34,943 nucleotides of DNA. Origin: Bacillota bacterium (lineage in GTDB: Bacteria; Bacillota; Clostridia; Tissierellales; MES13). This document shows positions 1 to 8,153 of the stretch, in pieces. The notes beneath the pieces are model-generated. The model saw only the letters and a program-made list of their open reading frames with translations. It was not told the DNA's origin and ran no database searches. The position numbers were made by a program, and so were the translations under genes. The stretch is from NCBI GenBank assembly GCA_009711765.1, contig VEND01000105.1, positions 1-34,943 on the forward strand. The letters run 5' to 3'. How positions within the stretch are numbered: the stretch's first letter is position 1; each line of letters starts with the position of its first letter.

Positions 1-1
1 T

Positions 2-80
2 GGTTTCACTCCTTTTGGATGGTTTGGTTTTGTCACTTAATCTATTCGACATGTTGGGGTGAAACCCTTTTTGTTTTTTA
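2..80 (+). terminator. Large inverted repeat followed by a T-rich tract; terminator of an upstream gene or the end of a mobile element
   Basis: Bases 2-12 (GGTTTCACTCC) pair with 56-66 (GGGGTGAAACC) over 11 positions with one G-T pair. The right arm is followed directly by a T-rich stretch (67-80). The loop is about 43 bases, long for a simple intrinsic terminator, and contains a smaller possible TGTC/GACA stem. The two readings are a terminator for a gene left of the window or a structured end of an insertion element; no transposase is visible. The window edge prevents a decision. Confidence 0.4.
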
Positions 81-147
81 TTAAAATTTAGTAATATCAA
101 TGGTTAAAAAATATGAAATTTACTCAAGTATTTAGAAAGGAGGTAAT

Positions 148-1100
148 ATGAATAAAGATTTTGAAAGTATAGAGAAAAGATTAAAAAAGTATAAGGGTAC
201 TAACCCTGGTATTTCTATTATGGTAATTAAAGATGGTAATGTGGAATTTAAGAAGGAATTAGGGCTTTCAAATTTAGAATTAAAAGTACCTATAAATGAA
301 AAGACAGCTTATAATATAGCATCTATAAGTAAACAATTTACTGCTATGGCTATAATGATTATATAACTAATTATCTTAAAGAGTTAAAAGCTTTTAATAA
401 AGTTAGCATAGAGAATTTATTAAGTCATACTTCTGGAATTATTAATTATTATAAAATACTTATTAAACTAAATAAAACTGCCTTTAATATAACTAATAAT
501 AATGTATATGAGTTACTAAAGAGTGAAAATTTATTATTCAATCCAGGTAGTCACTTTGATTATTCTAACTCAAATTATGTATTACTAGCTATTATTATTG
601 AAAAAGTAACAGGTTTATCCTATAAAAATTTCATAGAAGAAAATATATTTAAAAAAATAGGTATGGAAAATTCTTATGTATTTGATGAAACTAAGCCAGT
701 TATAAAAAATAGAGCCTATGGATATAAAAAAGTAAATAATAAATATTATTGTGATTATCAAGAAGCTTTAACAGTTGGGGACGGTGGAATTTTTTCAACA
801 CTTAATGACTTATATATTTGGGATCAGATATTATATACAGATAGGTTAGTAAGTAAAGAAAATTTAGATTTAGCTTTTAGTACTAAATATGATTTAGAAG
901 AGGATTATGGGTTTGGATGGTCTTTAGATGAAAGCAATAAAAAGATATGGCATACTGGATTAGATGCAGGTTTTAGAAGTATGATTACAAGATATTTAAA
1001 GGAAAAATTAACTGTAATCATATTATCAAACTCATCAGTTTGTACATATAAGGAAAGAAAAAGAATTACAGATTATTTATATAATACTTATAAAAACTAG
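148..1100 (+). pseudogene. Beta-lactamase-fold serine hydrolase (class C/PBP4*-like), broken by a small out-of-frame deletion
   Basis: The start at 148 follows a strong AAAGGAGG ribosome binding site. The first frame encodes 72 residues with the SxxK nucleophile motif (SISK) and then stops at 364-366. From 357 onward the next frame is open without interruption to 1100. It continues the same family: the HTSGI segment, the YSN triad (FDYSNSNY) and the HTG motif (IWHTGLDAGF). Compared with the family, roughly ten residues between the SxxK helix and the DYITNYL segment are missing, so a deletion of about 28-31 bases is likely. All catalytic motifs survive, but in two frames, so no active enzyme can be made without frame rescue. 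There is no signal peptide. The next gene follows after 11 bases with its own ribosome binding site, so it may share the transcript. Family assignment is strong; the exact substrate is unknown. Confidence 0.85.
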
Positions 1101-1111
1101 GGGGAGAGTAT

Positions 1112-2107
1112 ATGCATAAATATTTGGTTGATATGTTAGAATGTCCGCTTTGTCACGGTGATTTAAAGTGGGATATATTTAAAGAAACAAATGAAAGGAT
1201 AATACAAGCAGAAATTTTATGTAATGACTGTAATGCTAAATATCCTGTTGAGGATGAAATAGCTTTATTTTTAACACCAAAGGAAAATCGTAATGATCTA
1301 TGGGAACAGGGAAATAATCAGCTGAAAAAGTATTTCAACGAAAATCCTGAAATCGAATATAAACTTTTAAATAAGTCATTAGAATCATTAAATCCAGCAG
1401 ATAAATTTATAAGAGGTATGCTATTAGAAGAAAAGGGAGAATATTTTAAAGCAATGGATGTGTTTAAAGTAGCATATAAAGAAATATATACTAAAGAATA
1501 TATAGATTGTTGGAATGATGAAATAAATTATCTATGTAATTATATAGATAGTGATAAACCTATTATTGATTTAGCTTCAGGAAGATGTTATTTAGTTGAA
1601 AAGCTAGCAAAACTAAAGAAAAACAAAATAGTTGCAACTGATTTTAGTCCGAAGGTATTAAAAAGGGATAAATTGTTGTTAGAACATATAGGTCTTTATA
1701 AAAATATTAGCCTTATTGCCTTTGATGGAAGATTAACACCTTTTAAAGATGGGGCTATTGATATACTAACATCGAATTTAGGGTTATCAAATATAGAAAA
1801 ACCTAAGGATTTAATAAAAGAATTAAGACGAATTACTAAAGGAACTTTTTTATCTATTAATCATTTTTGTAATGAGTCAGATCATGATAATGTGAACTTA
1901 TTAAAAAAGTTTCAATTAGATACTTTTTTATTAGAATCAGAGACAATTGATAGTTTTAAAAAAGCTGATTTTAATATTAATATATTAAATAATTTAAAGG
2001 GAAAAGCTAAACCTACTCCTAAAGGAGAACTTATAAAAGATGCAGAAATAGATGGATTTCCTATTAAAGAAACTATTCTTAAGTGGGGAATAATAGAAGC
2101 TAAGTAG
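1112..2107 (+). CDS. SAM-dependent methyltransferase with N-terminal Trm112-like zinc ribbon
   Basis: The 331-residue product starts with a zinc-ribbon-like segment: Cys11/Cys14 (CPLC) and Cys37/Cys40 (CNDC), followed by YPVEDEIALFL, typical of Trm112/YbaR-like domains. A middle helical region of about 90 residues leads to a class I methyltransferase core from about residue 150. There PIIDLASGRCYL takes the place of the glycine-rich SAM loop and KIVATDFSPKVL is the acidic strand. The loop is less glycine-rich than usual, so the methyl-transfer role is probable rather than certain. Zinc ribbon plus methyltransferase resembles RlmA-type rRNA methyltransferases, but similarity over the core is too weak to name a substrate. 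The ATG follows GGGGAGAG with good spacing. It lies 11 bases behind the broken hydrolase. Confidence 0.7.
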   Translation: MHKYLVDMLECPLCHGDLKWDIFKETNERIIQAEILCNDCNAKYPVEDEIALFLTPKENRNDLWEQGNNQLKKYFNENPEIEYKLLNKSLESLNPADKFIRGMLLEEKGEYFKAMDVFKVAYKEIYTKEYIDCWNDEINYLCNYIDSDKPIIDLASGRCYLVEKLAKLKKNKIVATDFSPKVLKRDKLLLEHIGLYKNISLIAFDGRLTPFKDGAIDILTSNLGLSNIEKPKDLIKELRRITKGTFLSINHFCNESDHDNVNLLKKFQLDTFLLESETIDSFKKADFNINILNNLKGKAKPTPKGELIKDAEIDGFPIKETILKWGIIEAK

Positions 2108-2118
2108 TACTAAGTTTC

Positions 2119-2145
2119 TTGATATGTTATTATAATACATATCAA
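2119..2145 (+). other. Intergenic hairpin between the methyltransferase and the GGCT-like gene
   Basis: TTGATATGT (2119-2127) pairs perfectly with ACATATCAA (2137-2145), leaving a 9-base loop. It is followed by AGTTTT rather than a clean T-run, so it is at best a weak terminator. It could also stabilise or separate the two transcripts. Confidence 0.35.
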
Positions 2146-2165
2146 AGTTTTAAAGGAGAGTTTTA

Positions 2166-2780
2166 ATGAGTAATTATGTTTGGTATTTAAGTTATGGTTC
2201 AAATATAAACAAAGATAGATTCCTATGTTATATTAAAGGAGGAAAACCTGAGGGTTCTAAAGTTTGTGAAAAGGGTTGTAAAGATACTACATTACCTAAA
2301 GAGGATAAATTTATTAAAATTCCCCATAAGTTATACTTTGCAAAACACTCATCTAGATGGAATGGAGGAGTTTGTTTTATAGAAGATAGTAAGGGGAAGG
2401 ATTATACTATAGGAAAAATGTATTTAATTACAAAGGAACAGTTTAAAGATGTTTACAGACAGGAAAATAGTGATAATAATATAGATATTAACTTAGATGA
2501 AGTAATAAAAAAGGGAACTAAAACATTAAAAAATTCATGGTATGGAAAAATTATATACACAAAGAAAGAGAAGGGATATCCTATATTTACTTTTACAGCT
2601 CCATGGGATATAAAAGAGGTAAGTTTTAATAAACCTTCAAAGGAATATTTAAAAACAATAATAAAAGGATTAAAGGATAATAATATGAATAGTGAAAGTT
2701 TAGTAAATTATTTAATAAATAAACCTGGAGTAAATAATTATTATAATAAAATTAACTTAAGTGAGTTAATTAGAGACTAA
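2166..2780 (+). CDS. Gamma-glutamylcyclotransferase-like (GGCT fold) protein
   Basis: The 204-residue protein opens with WYLSYGSNINKDRF. The YGSN loop at residues 10-13 followed by a basic residue is the hallmark of the gamma-glutamylcyclotransferase-like fold, where it forms the substrate pocket. The remaining sequence (GKMYLITKEQF, YGKIIYTKKEKGYPIFTFTAPW) fits the strand pattern of the longer bacterial members. The known family releases 5-oxoproline from gamma-glutamyl compounds, but many bacterial members have untested substrates, so only the fold is claimed. The GGAGAG ribosome binding site is well placed. It sits between a methyltransferase and the ABC-F leader with no obvious functional link to either. 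Confidence 0.7.
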   Translation: MSNYVWYLSYGSNINKDRFLCYIKGGKPEGSKVCEKGCKDTTLPKEDKFIKIPHKLYFAKHSSRWNGGVCFIEDSKGKDYTIGKMYLITKEQFKDVYRQENSDNNIDINLDEVIKKGTKTLKNSWYGKIIYTKKEKGYPIFTFTAPWDIKEVSFNKPSKEYLKTIIKGLKDNNMNSESLVNYLINKPGVNNYYNKINLSELIRD

Positions 2781-2823
2781 AAACTTTTTTAAAATTATAA
2801 AACATTAACAAAATTTTAAAATA

Positions 2824-2852
2824 TTTTCATTATTTAGAAAATATGATATACT
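2824..2852 (+). promoter_or_regulatory. Extended -10 promoter of the ABC-F attenuation leader
   Basis: TGATATACT (2844-2852) gives an extended -10 element with TATACT at 2847-2852. A weak -35 (TTTTCA) lies 17 bases upstream at 2824-2829. Transcription would begin near 2859 and include the leader peptide at 2888. Confidence 0.55.
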
Positions 2853-2887
2853 ATAAGTAAGTTATTATAAGGAGGCTTTTAAAAAAC

Positions 2888-2902
2888 GTGTTAATTTCTT
2901 AG
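2888..2902 (+). CDS. Leader micro-ORF of the ABC-F gene (GTG start, four codons: M-L-I-S)
   Basis: GTG-TTA-ATT-TCT-TAG follows GGAGG at 2871-2875 with 12 bases of spacing. Its stop codon lies inside the left arm of the outer leader stem (2900-2908). A ribosome paused at the end of this ORF would therefore open that stem. Very short leader peptides ahead of antibiotic-resistance ABC-F genes are established as sensors of ribosome-targeting drugs. Here the role is inferred from position, the ribosome binding site and the overlap with the stem. Confidence 0.5.
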   Translation: MLIS

Positions 2903-3093
2903 TTAGATAGATAATTGAAGTTAATATCTTCTTTGCACATAAAAGGTTAAACCTTTCATGGGGGATCTCTGTGCAAATCTAACTAGAAACACAATACACG
3001 GCTAAACATATATATAAAATATTGCCTAGGGCATGTTTTAAAAAGTTATAAAGGCTGTAGATGAACTTTGTGTTCATCTACAGCCTTTTTTTT
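2900..3093 (+). promoter_or_regulatory. Structured attenuation leader with strong intrinsic terminator upstream of ABC-F
   Basis: Nested stems are visible. The outer stem is TAGTTAGAT (2900-2908) with ATCTAACTA (2977-2985). The middle stem is TTTGCACA (2932-2939) with TGTGCAAA (2970-2977). An inner AAAGG/CCTTT hairpin lies at 2942-2956. Downstream, a 16-bp hairpin (3051-3066 with 3072-3087) is followed by eight T residues, giving a very strong terminator 70 bases before the next start. This is the layout of a ribosome-mediated attenuator: leader peptide, structured RNA, conditional terminator, resistance gene. I did not find by eye a clear antiterminator that sequesters the terminator's left arm, so the switching partner is unproven. 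Confidence 0.65.
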
Positions 3094-3106
3094 GAGGGGT
3101 GAAAAA

Positions 3107-3130
3107 ATGCCAAAACAAATTAAGGATTAA
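3107..3130 (+). CDS. Second leader mini-ORF after the terminator (MPKQIKD)
   Basis: An ATG at 3107 follows GAGGGGTG (3094-3101) with ideal spacing and encodes seven residues ending at 3130, 30 bases before the ABC-F start. Its good ribosome binding site suggests it is translated once the terminator is read through. It could set a second, translational checkpoint. No homology can be claimed at this length. Confidence 0.4.
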   Translation: MPKQIKD

Positions 3131-3160
3131 AAGGATAAAAATTTATTTAGAGGTGGTATT

Positions 3161-4887
3161 ATGGAACTAATAAAATGTGATGGAATTAAAAAGAGTTTTG
3201 GAGAAGTAGATGTGTTAAAGGAAATAAATTTTAGTATAAAGAAAAATGAGAGTATAGGATTAGTTGGAAATAATGGAGCAGGTAAAACAACATTAGCAAA
3301 CATAATTTTTGGAAAAATAAAACCTGATAAGGGAAATATTCATAAATATATTAAAAATATAAATATAGGATATTTAGCACAATCCACATCATATAAAATA
3401 AATACTAATAATTTTTTAGATAATATATTAGTTAATAATGAAAATCCAAATGACATATTAAAGTTTACAAGTAATTTAGGTTTAGATAAAGTTCATATGT
3501 GGAATAAAGATAGATTTAAAGGACTAAGTGGTGGAGAAAAAACAAAATTAGCTTTAGCAAATGTATGGGCTAGTAAACCTGATTTATTAATTTTAGATGA
3601 GCCTACTAATCATATGGATTTTAAAGGGGTTGAGTGGTTAATTGAAGAGCTTAAAAAATTTAAAAAAGCTATTTTAATAATTTCCCATGATAGATATTTT
3701 TTAGATAAATCAGTTAAAAGAATTATAGAATTAGAAGATGGTAAAATTAATGACTATGATGGAAACTATTCATATTATAGAGAAGAGAAAAAAAGAAGAT
3801 ATGAAAATAAGCTACATTTATTTAATGTTGAAAAAAAGAAACAAGAAAAAATAGAATTAGAAATTACTAAACTAAAAAACTGGTCTAAAAAGGCCCATAG
3901 AGATTCTACGAAAAAGGCGAGTAAAATAGGTAATATGATAGGAGCTAAAGAACACTTTAGAAAAAAAGCAAAGAAAAGAGATAACCAAATTAAATCTAAA
4001 ATAAAAAAATTAGAAAAAATGAAAAAAGAGTCTATTGAAAAACCTAAAGAAGAACAAAGTATAAATTTTGATTTTTATATTCCCAAAAACAGAGGACAAA
4101 GAATAATTGAGGCTAAAAGTATTAATAAAGGATATAAAGATAATAAATTATTTGAAGATAGTTCATTTTATATTAAAAGCGGAGAGAGAATTGGTTTATT
4201 TGGAGCGAATGGTTGCGGGAAGACAACTTTAATTAAAATAATTATGGAAAATGAAAAATTAGACAATGGAGAACTTTGGGTTAGTCCATCGATAAATATA
4301 GGTTATCTAAGTCAAGAAATAAATGATCTTAATGAAGAAATAACAACTTTAGAATTACTTAAAAGTATTGATAAATTAAATACCCTTACAAGGACTTTAT
4401 TTGCTAATATGGGATTTGATAGAGAAATGTTAAAAAACCAATTAAAAATTTAAGTTTAGGAGAAAGGACAAGGATAAAACTAGCTATCTTAGTTCTTAAA
4501 AGAAAGGATTTTTTAATATTAGATGAACCAACTAATCATCTAGATTTACATTCTAGAGAAGAATTAGAAGAAGCTTTATTAGACTATAAGGGCACTATTT
4601 TAGTAGTATCCCATGATAGATATTTATTAGAAAAGCTTTGTGATAAAATGTTAGTATTTAAATCAAATAAAATTAAAAGATATGAAAGAGGCTTTAAGGG
4701 ATATAAAAACAAAAGAAAACATGATAATCTAGATTTAGATAATGAATTAATGATAATAGAAAATAAAATAACAGATATTTTAGGAAAGATAAATAACTTC
4801 TTGCCAGAGGATGAAGAATATAAAAGGTTAGATAATGAGTTTAAGGAATTGATAAAACAAAAGAGGGAATTAAAAGATAATATATAG
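3161..4887 (+). pseudogene. ABC-F antibiotic-resistance-type ATPase (CplR/VmlR/Lsa-like), with a 1-base frameshift
   Basis: Two ABC domains without membrane segments define a soluble ABC-F protein; resistance members dislodge drugs from the ribosome. The first domain has Walker A GNNGAGKT (residues 36-43), signature LSGGE (122-126) and LLILDEPTNHMD. A long charged linker, the ribosome-probing region of the family, spans about 205-300. The second domain has Walker A GANGCGKT (348-355). The frame then ends at 4453, right after NQLKI. In the next frame the protein resumes without loss at LSLGERTR, LILDEPTNHLD and a C-terminal coiled coil to 4887. The break lies in a run of five A (4444-4448); six would restore a 575-residue protein. 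It may be a real inactivation, a phase-variable tract, programmed frameshifting or an assembly error. The elaborate leader argues for a functional, drug-inducible gene. Confidence 0.85.
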
Positions 4888-4915
4888 CTTTTTAAAAATA
4901 TTTATGATAGTAAAT

Positions 4916-4950
4916 AAAAAAATGGTAACCCCTAGGGGTTACCATTTTTT
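4916..4950. terminator. Bidirectional intrinsic terminator between ABC-F and the nitronate monooxygenase gene
   Basis: AATGGTAACCCC (4921-4932) pairs perfectly with GGGGTTACCATT (4935-4946), with A-tracts before and T-tracts after. It therefore works on both strands and separates two convergent genes. Its right flank overlaps the stop codon of the minus-strand gene. Confidence 0.9.
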
Positions 4951-6022
4951 ATAGGTATCTTTCTATATCCTTAGATAAGTCATCCATTAATTCTTTTACT
5001 GAAACTATTTCTTTTACTTTATGAACATTAGCTCCTGCAAAGGCAAAACCTTCTTTCATATTTCCCTTTTGAGAATTAATCAAAGCTTTAGCTATACAAT
5101 AAGGGGCTTTATTAGGCTTACAGGGTTTTAGGCAATTAGTTAAACAATGTATTTTTCTTTTTTCTTCGGATTCAATCGATCTAAGAAAATCATTATTAAT
5201 TGCTCTTCCAATCATACCTACTGGGCTTTTTATTATAGCTATATCATCTTCATTAGCATTGATATATGCTTGTTTAAATTCAAATGATGCATCACATTCA
5301 TGGGTTGCAACAAATCTAGTACCAAGTTGTACACCCTGGGCACCAGCCTTTAGTATTTCAGCAATATCTTTTCCATCATAAAGGCCTCCACCAGCAATTA
5401 CAGGGATCTTCATTTTGAATTTATCTTCAAAGGGCTCTATAGCCTTTTTAACATCACTTAATAAATTTTTAAGTTCAGTGGAAGGTTTTCCTAATTCGTC
5501 TTTTTTAAACCCTAAATGACCTCCAGCCTTCGGACCTTCTAATACTATAGCATCCGGTAATATATTATATCTTTTAGCCCAACTTTTACATATTATTGCA
5601 GCTGTTCTACCTGAGGATACTATAGGTGCAATTTTAGTATCAGAACCTTTAGTGTATTTAGGAAGCTTTAATGGAAGACCTGCACCTGAGAAAATAATAT
5701 CTACTTTTTCTTTTACAGATTCTTTTACCATTTCTTCAAAATTATTTACAGCAGTCATTATATTAACACCAATGATTCCTTCTTTAGCTATGTGCTTAGC
5801 TCTTTTTATATGGGATTTTAATGCTCTTAAATTTGCTTCCTTTTTATTTTTTTCATAATCATCTTCATTAAAACCTATCTCAACAGCGGATATAACACCT
5901 ATTCCTCCATTTTCAGCTACAGCTCCTGCTAATGAAGAAAGGGATATACCAACCCCCATACCTCCTTGAACTATGGGAAGTCTTGCAGTGATATTTCCAA
6001 TTTTTAGCTTTGGTAACTTCAT
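4949..6022 (-). CDS. Nitronate monooxygenase / FabK-like FMN oxidoreductase
   Basis: The 357-residue TIM-barrel protein begins PIVQGGMGVGISLSSLAGAVAENGGIG in sense, the FMN-binding opening of the nitronate monooxygenase (2-nitropropane dioxygenase) family. It carries the EGPKAGGHLG segment with the active-site-type histidine, and VIAGGGLYDG and GAQGVQLGTRF as phosphate-gripping strands. The C-terminal part has a Cys-rich stretch (CLTNCLKPCKPNKAPYC) common in clostridial members. The family oxidises alkyl nitronates; closely related FabK reduces enoyl-ACP. No fatty-acid genes lie nearby, so the nitronate monooxygenase or unspecified oxidoreductase reading is preferred. The ATG follows AAGGAGG on the minus strand. 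The upstream region has two palindromes that look like operator sites. Confidence 0.85.
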   Translation of the reverse strand: MKLPKLKIGNITARLPIVQGGMGVGISLSSLAGAVAENGGIGVISAVEIGFNEDDYEKNKKEANLRALKSHIKRAKHIAKEGIIGVNIMTAVNNFEEMVKESVKEKVDIIFSGAGLPLKLPKYTKGSDTKIAPIVSSGRTAAIICKSWAKRYNILPDAIVLEGPKAGGHLGFKKDELGKPSTELKNLLSDVKKAIEPFEDKFKMKIPVIAGGGLYDGKDIAEILKAGAQGVQLGTRFVATHECDASFEFKQAYINANEDDIAIIKSPVGMIGRAINNDFLRSIESEEKRKIHCLTNCLKPCKPNKAPYCIAKALINSQKGNMKEGFAFAGANVHKVKEIVSVKELMDDLSKDIERYL

Positions 6023-6040
6023 TTACATCCTCCTTAAAAA

Positions 6041-6096
6041 TTAGTACTAACTCTTAATAGTACATATAAATTATATTTATTATTAGTATATACTAA
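6041..6096 (-). promoter_or_regulatory. Promoter and palindromic operators of the nitronate monooxygenase gene
   Basis: On the minus strand a TATAAT (plus-strand 6070-6075) lies between two perfect palindromes: TTAGTATATACTAA at 6083-6096, over the -35 region, and TTAGTACTAA at 6041-6050, in the early transcript. The shared TTAGTA half-sites suggest a dimeric repressor, possibly MarR/HxlR-like. The regulator is not identified in this window. Confidence 0.45.
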
Positions 6097-6172
6097 ATGG
6101 AAGTAAAATAAAAGAAATAAGCAAAAATAACTTATTTAGCTTAGTATATTGGAAAAATATAAAAAATATTAC

Positions 6173-6201
6173 TTGACATTACCATAGTGTTAGTGTACTA
6201 T
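6173..6201 (+). promoter_or_regulatory. Promoter of the GntR/ABC operon
   Basis: TTGACA (6173-6178) and TACTAT (6196-6201) are separated by 17 bases, a near-consensus sigma-A promoter. AGTGT repeats (6186-6190 and 6192-6196) and an imperfect ACT...AGT dyad just downstream could be the autoregulatory site of the GntR protein, as is known for YtrA-type regulators. The operator itself is tentative. Confidence 0.7.
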
Positions 6202-6243
6202 TTAATTAATACAGTATTACAATATAAATATTGGAGGTGTGAT

Positions 6244-6615
6244 ATGGATATAAAATTTGATAATAAAATTCCAATATATATTCAAATAATGGATTTAATT
6301 AAAAAAGATATAATTAAGGGGAAATCAAAGGAGGGTGACCAATTGCCATCAGTTAGAGAATTATCTTCTGATTTAAAAGTTAATCCTAATACTATACAAA
6401 GGTCTTTAAGAGAATTAGAAAGGGAAGGATTAGCATATACCCAAAGAGGAAAGGGAAGGTTTGTAACAGAAGATAAAGAAGAGATTAAAAAACTAAAAAA
6501 TGAAGTTGCTAAAGAACATATTGAAAGTTTTATTAAGGGTATGAAACAGATTGGATTTAATTCAAAGGATATTATAAAAATGGTTAAAGATAATATAGAA
6601 AAGGAGGAAAATTAA
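6244..6615 (+). CDS. GntR-family transcriptional regulator, YtrA subfamily
   Basis: The ATG at 6244 is chosen because TTGGAGGTG precedes it by the right distance; an earlier in-frame start at 6187 would fall inside the promoter. The resulting 123-residue protein is the typical YtrA size: a winged helix-turn-helix (DQLPSVRELSSDL, NPNTIQRSLRELEREGL) with only a short helical C-terminal tail and no ligand domain. YtrA regulators usually repress their own operon, which encodes ABC transporters induced by cell-envelope stress. The gene abuts the ATPase gene start with no gap, so co-transcription is almost certain. Confidence 0.9.
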   Translation: MDIKFDNKIPIYIQIMDLIKKDIIKGKSKEGDQLPSVRELSSDLKVNPNTIQRSLRELEREGLAYTQRGKGRFVTEDKEEIKKLKNEVAKEHIESFIKGMKQIGFNSKDIIKMVKDNIEKEEN

Positions 6616-7317
6616 ATGAGTAAAATACTTGAAACTAAGAACTTAAGTAAAAAATATTTTGCAAAGAAAGCACTAAATAATGTTAATTTAACTCTATCAA
6701 AGGGGAAGGTATTAGGGCTTTTAGGACCTAATGGAAGTGGTAAGACTTCTTTTATTAAAATATTAGCAGGGATATTAACATCTTCCTCAGGAGAGGTTTA
6801 TATAGATGGCTTTAAACCAGGGGTAGAAACGAAGTCGATAGTATCATATTTACCAGATAGAAATTTTTTATATAACTGGATGAAGGTTAAGGATTCTATA
6901 AAGTTTTTTGATGATTTTTATCAAGATTTTAATTTAGAAAAGGCTAATAATTTACTAGAATTTATGAAATTAAATAAGGGTGATAAAATATCTACTTTAT
7001 CTAAAGGGATGTTAGAAAAATTAAATTTAACATTAGTTTTATCAAGGGAGGCTAAACTATATATATTAGATGAACCTATAGCAGGAGTTGATCCGGCAGC
7101 TAGGGAAAAGATATTAGATGCTATTATTAATAATCATAATGAAGAAAGCTCTATGATAATTACTACACATTTAGTAACTGATATTGAAAGAATTTTTGAT
7201 AGAGTTGCTTTTATAGATCATGGTGAAATAGTATTAAATGAAAACGCTGAGGATATAAGAGTTAGTAAAGAAAAATCTATAAATGATTTATTTAAGGAGG
7301 TATTTAACTATGCATAA
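6616..7317 (+). CDS. ABC transporter ATP-binding protein (YtrB/BcrA-like)
   Basis: This 233-residue stand-alone nucleotide-binding domain has Walker A GPNGSGKT (37-44), signature LSKGM (128-132, replacing LSGGQ), Walker B LYILDEP (148-154) and the H-loop histidine at about 185. It should power the adjacent membrane subunit, whose start overlaps its stop by eight bases, a sign of translational coupling. The LSKGM-type signature is common in the drug/peptide exporter group. Together with a YtrA regulator the context suggests envelope-stress or peptide-antibiotic response; the substrate cannot be read from the sequence. Confidence 0.9.
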   Translation: MSKILETKNLSKKYFAKKALNNVNLTLSKGKVLGLLGPNGSGKTSFIKILAGILTSSSGEVYIDGFKPGVETKSIVSYLPDRNFLYNWMKVKDSIKFFDDFYQDFNLEKANNLLEFMKLNKGDKISTLSKGMLEKLNLTLVLSREAKLYILDEPIAGVDPAAREKILDAIINNHNEESSMIITTHLVTDIERIFDRVAFIDHGEIVLNENAEDIRVSKEKSINDLFKEVFNYA

Positions 7318-8077
7318 ATTAATAAAGTATGAAATTAAAGATAATTTTAAATCCTTTATAGGAACCTTTATAACAATGATAATATTAAATTTAGTATTAT
7401 ATTTTAAACTAGGTGATTGGAGAAATGAATCAGTTTTTATACTTACTACTTTAGTAAATGCGGCAACTTTTACTGTAGTTTTATTATTTAGTATAGGATC
7501 ATTTAGTAAAGAACTTTATAAAAACAGAGGATATTTAACTTTTACTTTGCCTATTAAAGGTTCTGAAATTTTAGTTTCTAAGTTATTAACAACAGTATTT
7601 TGGTTTATTATAGGATCAATTATTGCTTTTATATTTCAGTATTCTGTACTAAAAAGCATAGTAGAAACAGAGATTTTAATGCATATAGGTAAATATTTTA
7701 ATTTTATAACAATAATAAGTATGATAGTTATAGGTATTTATTCAATAGCTTCGCTATTTATAATAATATATTTCTCTATAACAATTAGTAAAATGACCTT
7801 TAAAGATAAAAAAGTAGGAAAGGTACTAGGTTTTGTGGTATTTTTAGTTATAAACTTTATAGTTAATATTATAAATAAACTTTTAATGAGGGTATTTCCA
7901 CAAACATTTAACTTAAATATAGATGTTTTAGATAAAGTTAGTATTTGGACTAATGAAAATACTGCTATTACAACTTTAGCAGATTTTAACATAGCTACAA
8001 CTTTATTTGGGATTTTAGCATTTGTTTCTTTTTTCATATTAACTGGTTATTTCTTAAATAATAAAATTGAACTCTAA
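7310..8077 (+). CDS. ABC-2-like membrane permease, partner of the preceding ATPase
   Basis: The start at 7310 is preferred because AAGGAGG lies just upstream (7294-7300); a longer reading from 7283 lacks a site. The product of 255 residues has about six hydrophobic segments, with a first one near residues 15-40 and the last ending close to the C-terminus (FVSFFILTGYFLNNKIEL). It lacks any soluble domain, as expected for a small exporter permease. It closes the GntR-ATPase-permease operon, which ends at a terminator directly downstream. Confidence 0.8.
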   Translation: MHKLIKYEIKDNFKSFIGTFITMIILNLVLYFKLGDWRNESVFILTTLVNAATFTVVLLFSIGSFSKELYKNRGYLTFTLPIKGSEILVSKLLTTVFWFIIGSIIAFIFQYSVLKSIVETEILMHIGKYFNFITIISMIVIGIYSIASLFIIIYFSITISKMTFKDKKVGKVLGFVVFLVINFIVNIINKLLMRVFPQTFNLNIDVLDKVSIWTNENTAITTLADFNIATTLFGILAFVSFFILTGYFLNNKIEL

Positions 8078-8104
8078 AGGGATGTTAATACATCTCTTTT
8101 TTTT
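8078..8104 (+). terminator. Intrinsic terminator of the GntR/ABC operon
   Basis: AGGGATGT (8078-8085) pairs with ACATCTCT (8090-8097) around a TAAT loop, with one G-T pair, and continues into a run of eight T residues. Confidence 0.8.
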
Positions 8105-8153
8105 ATTCAAAAGAATAACTGTAACAAAATATAAATATAAATCATACATATGT

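Noticed and set aside
5652-5858. Plus-strand frame inside the nitronate monooxygenase gene
   Set aside because: It is a shadow of the minus-strand coding sequence; the same holds for frames at 9241-9435, 13399-13590, 19303-19488, 30430-30645 and 32544-32762.
6187-6243. Upstream start of the GntR gene giving 142 residues
   Set aside because: The extra 19 residues start within the promoter region between the -35 and -10 boxes, and the ATG at 6244 has an excellent ribosome binding site and the family's usual N-terminus.
7738-8037. Open frame on the minus strand across the ABC permease gene
   Set aside because: It is opposite to a well-supported gene, has no ribosome binding site and no recognisable domain; low GC leaves many such frames open.
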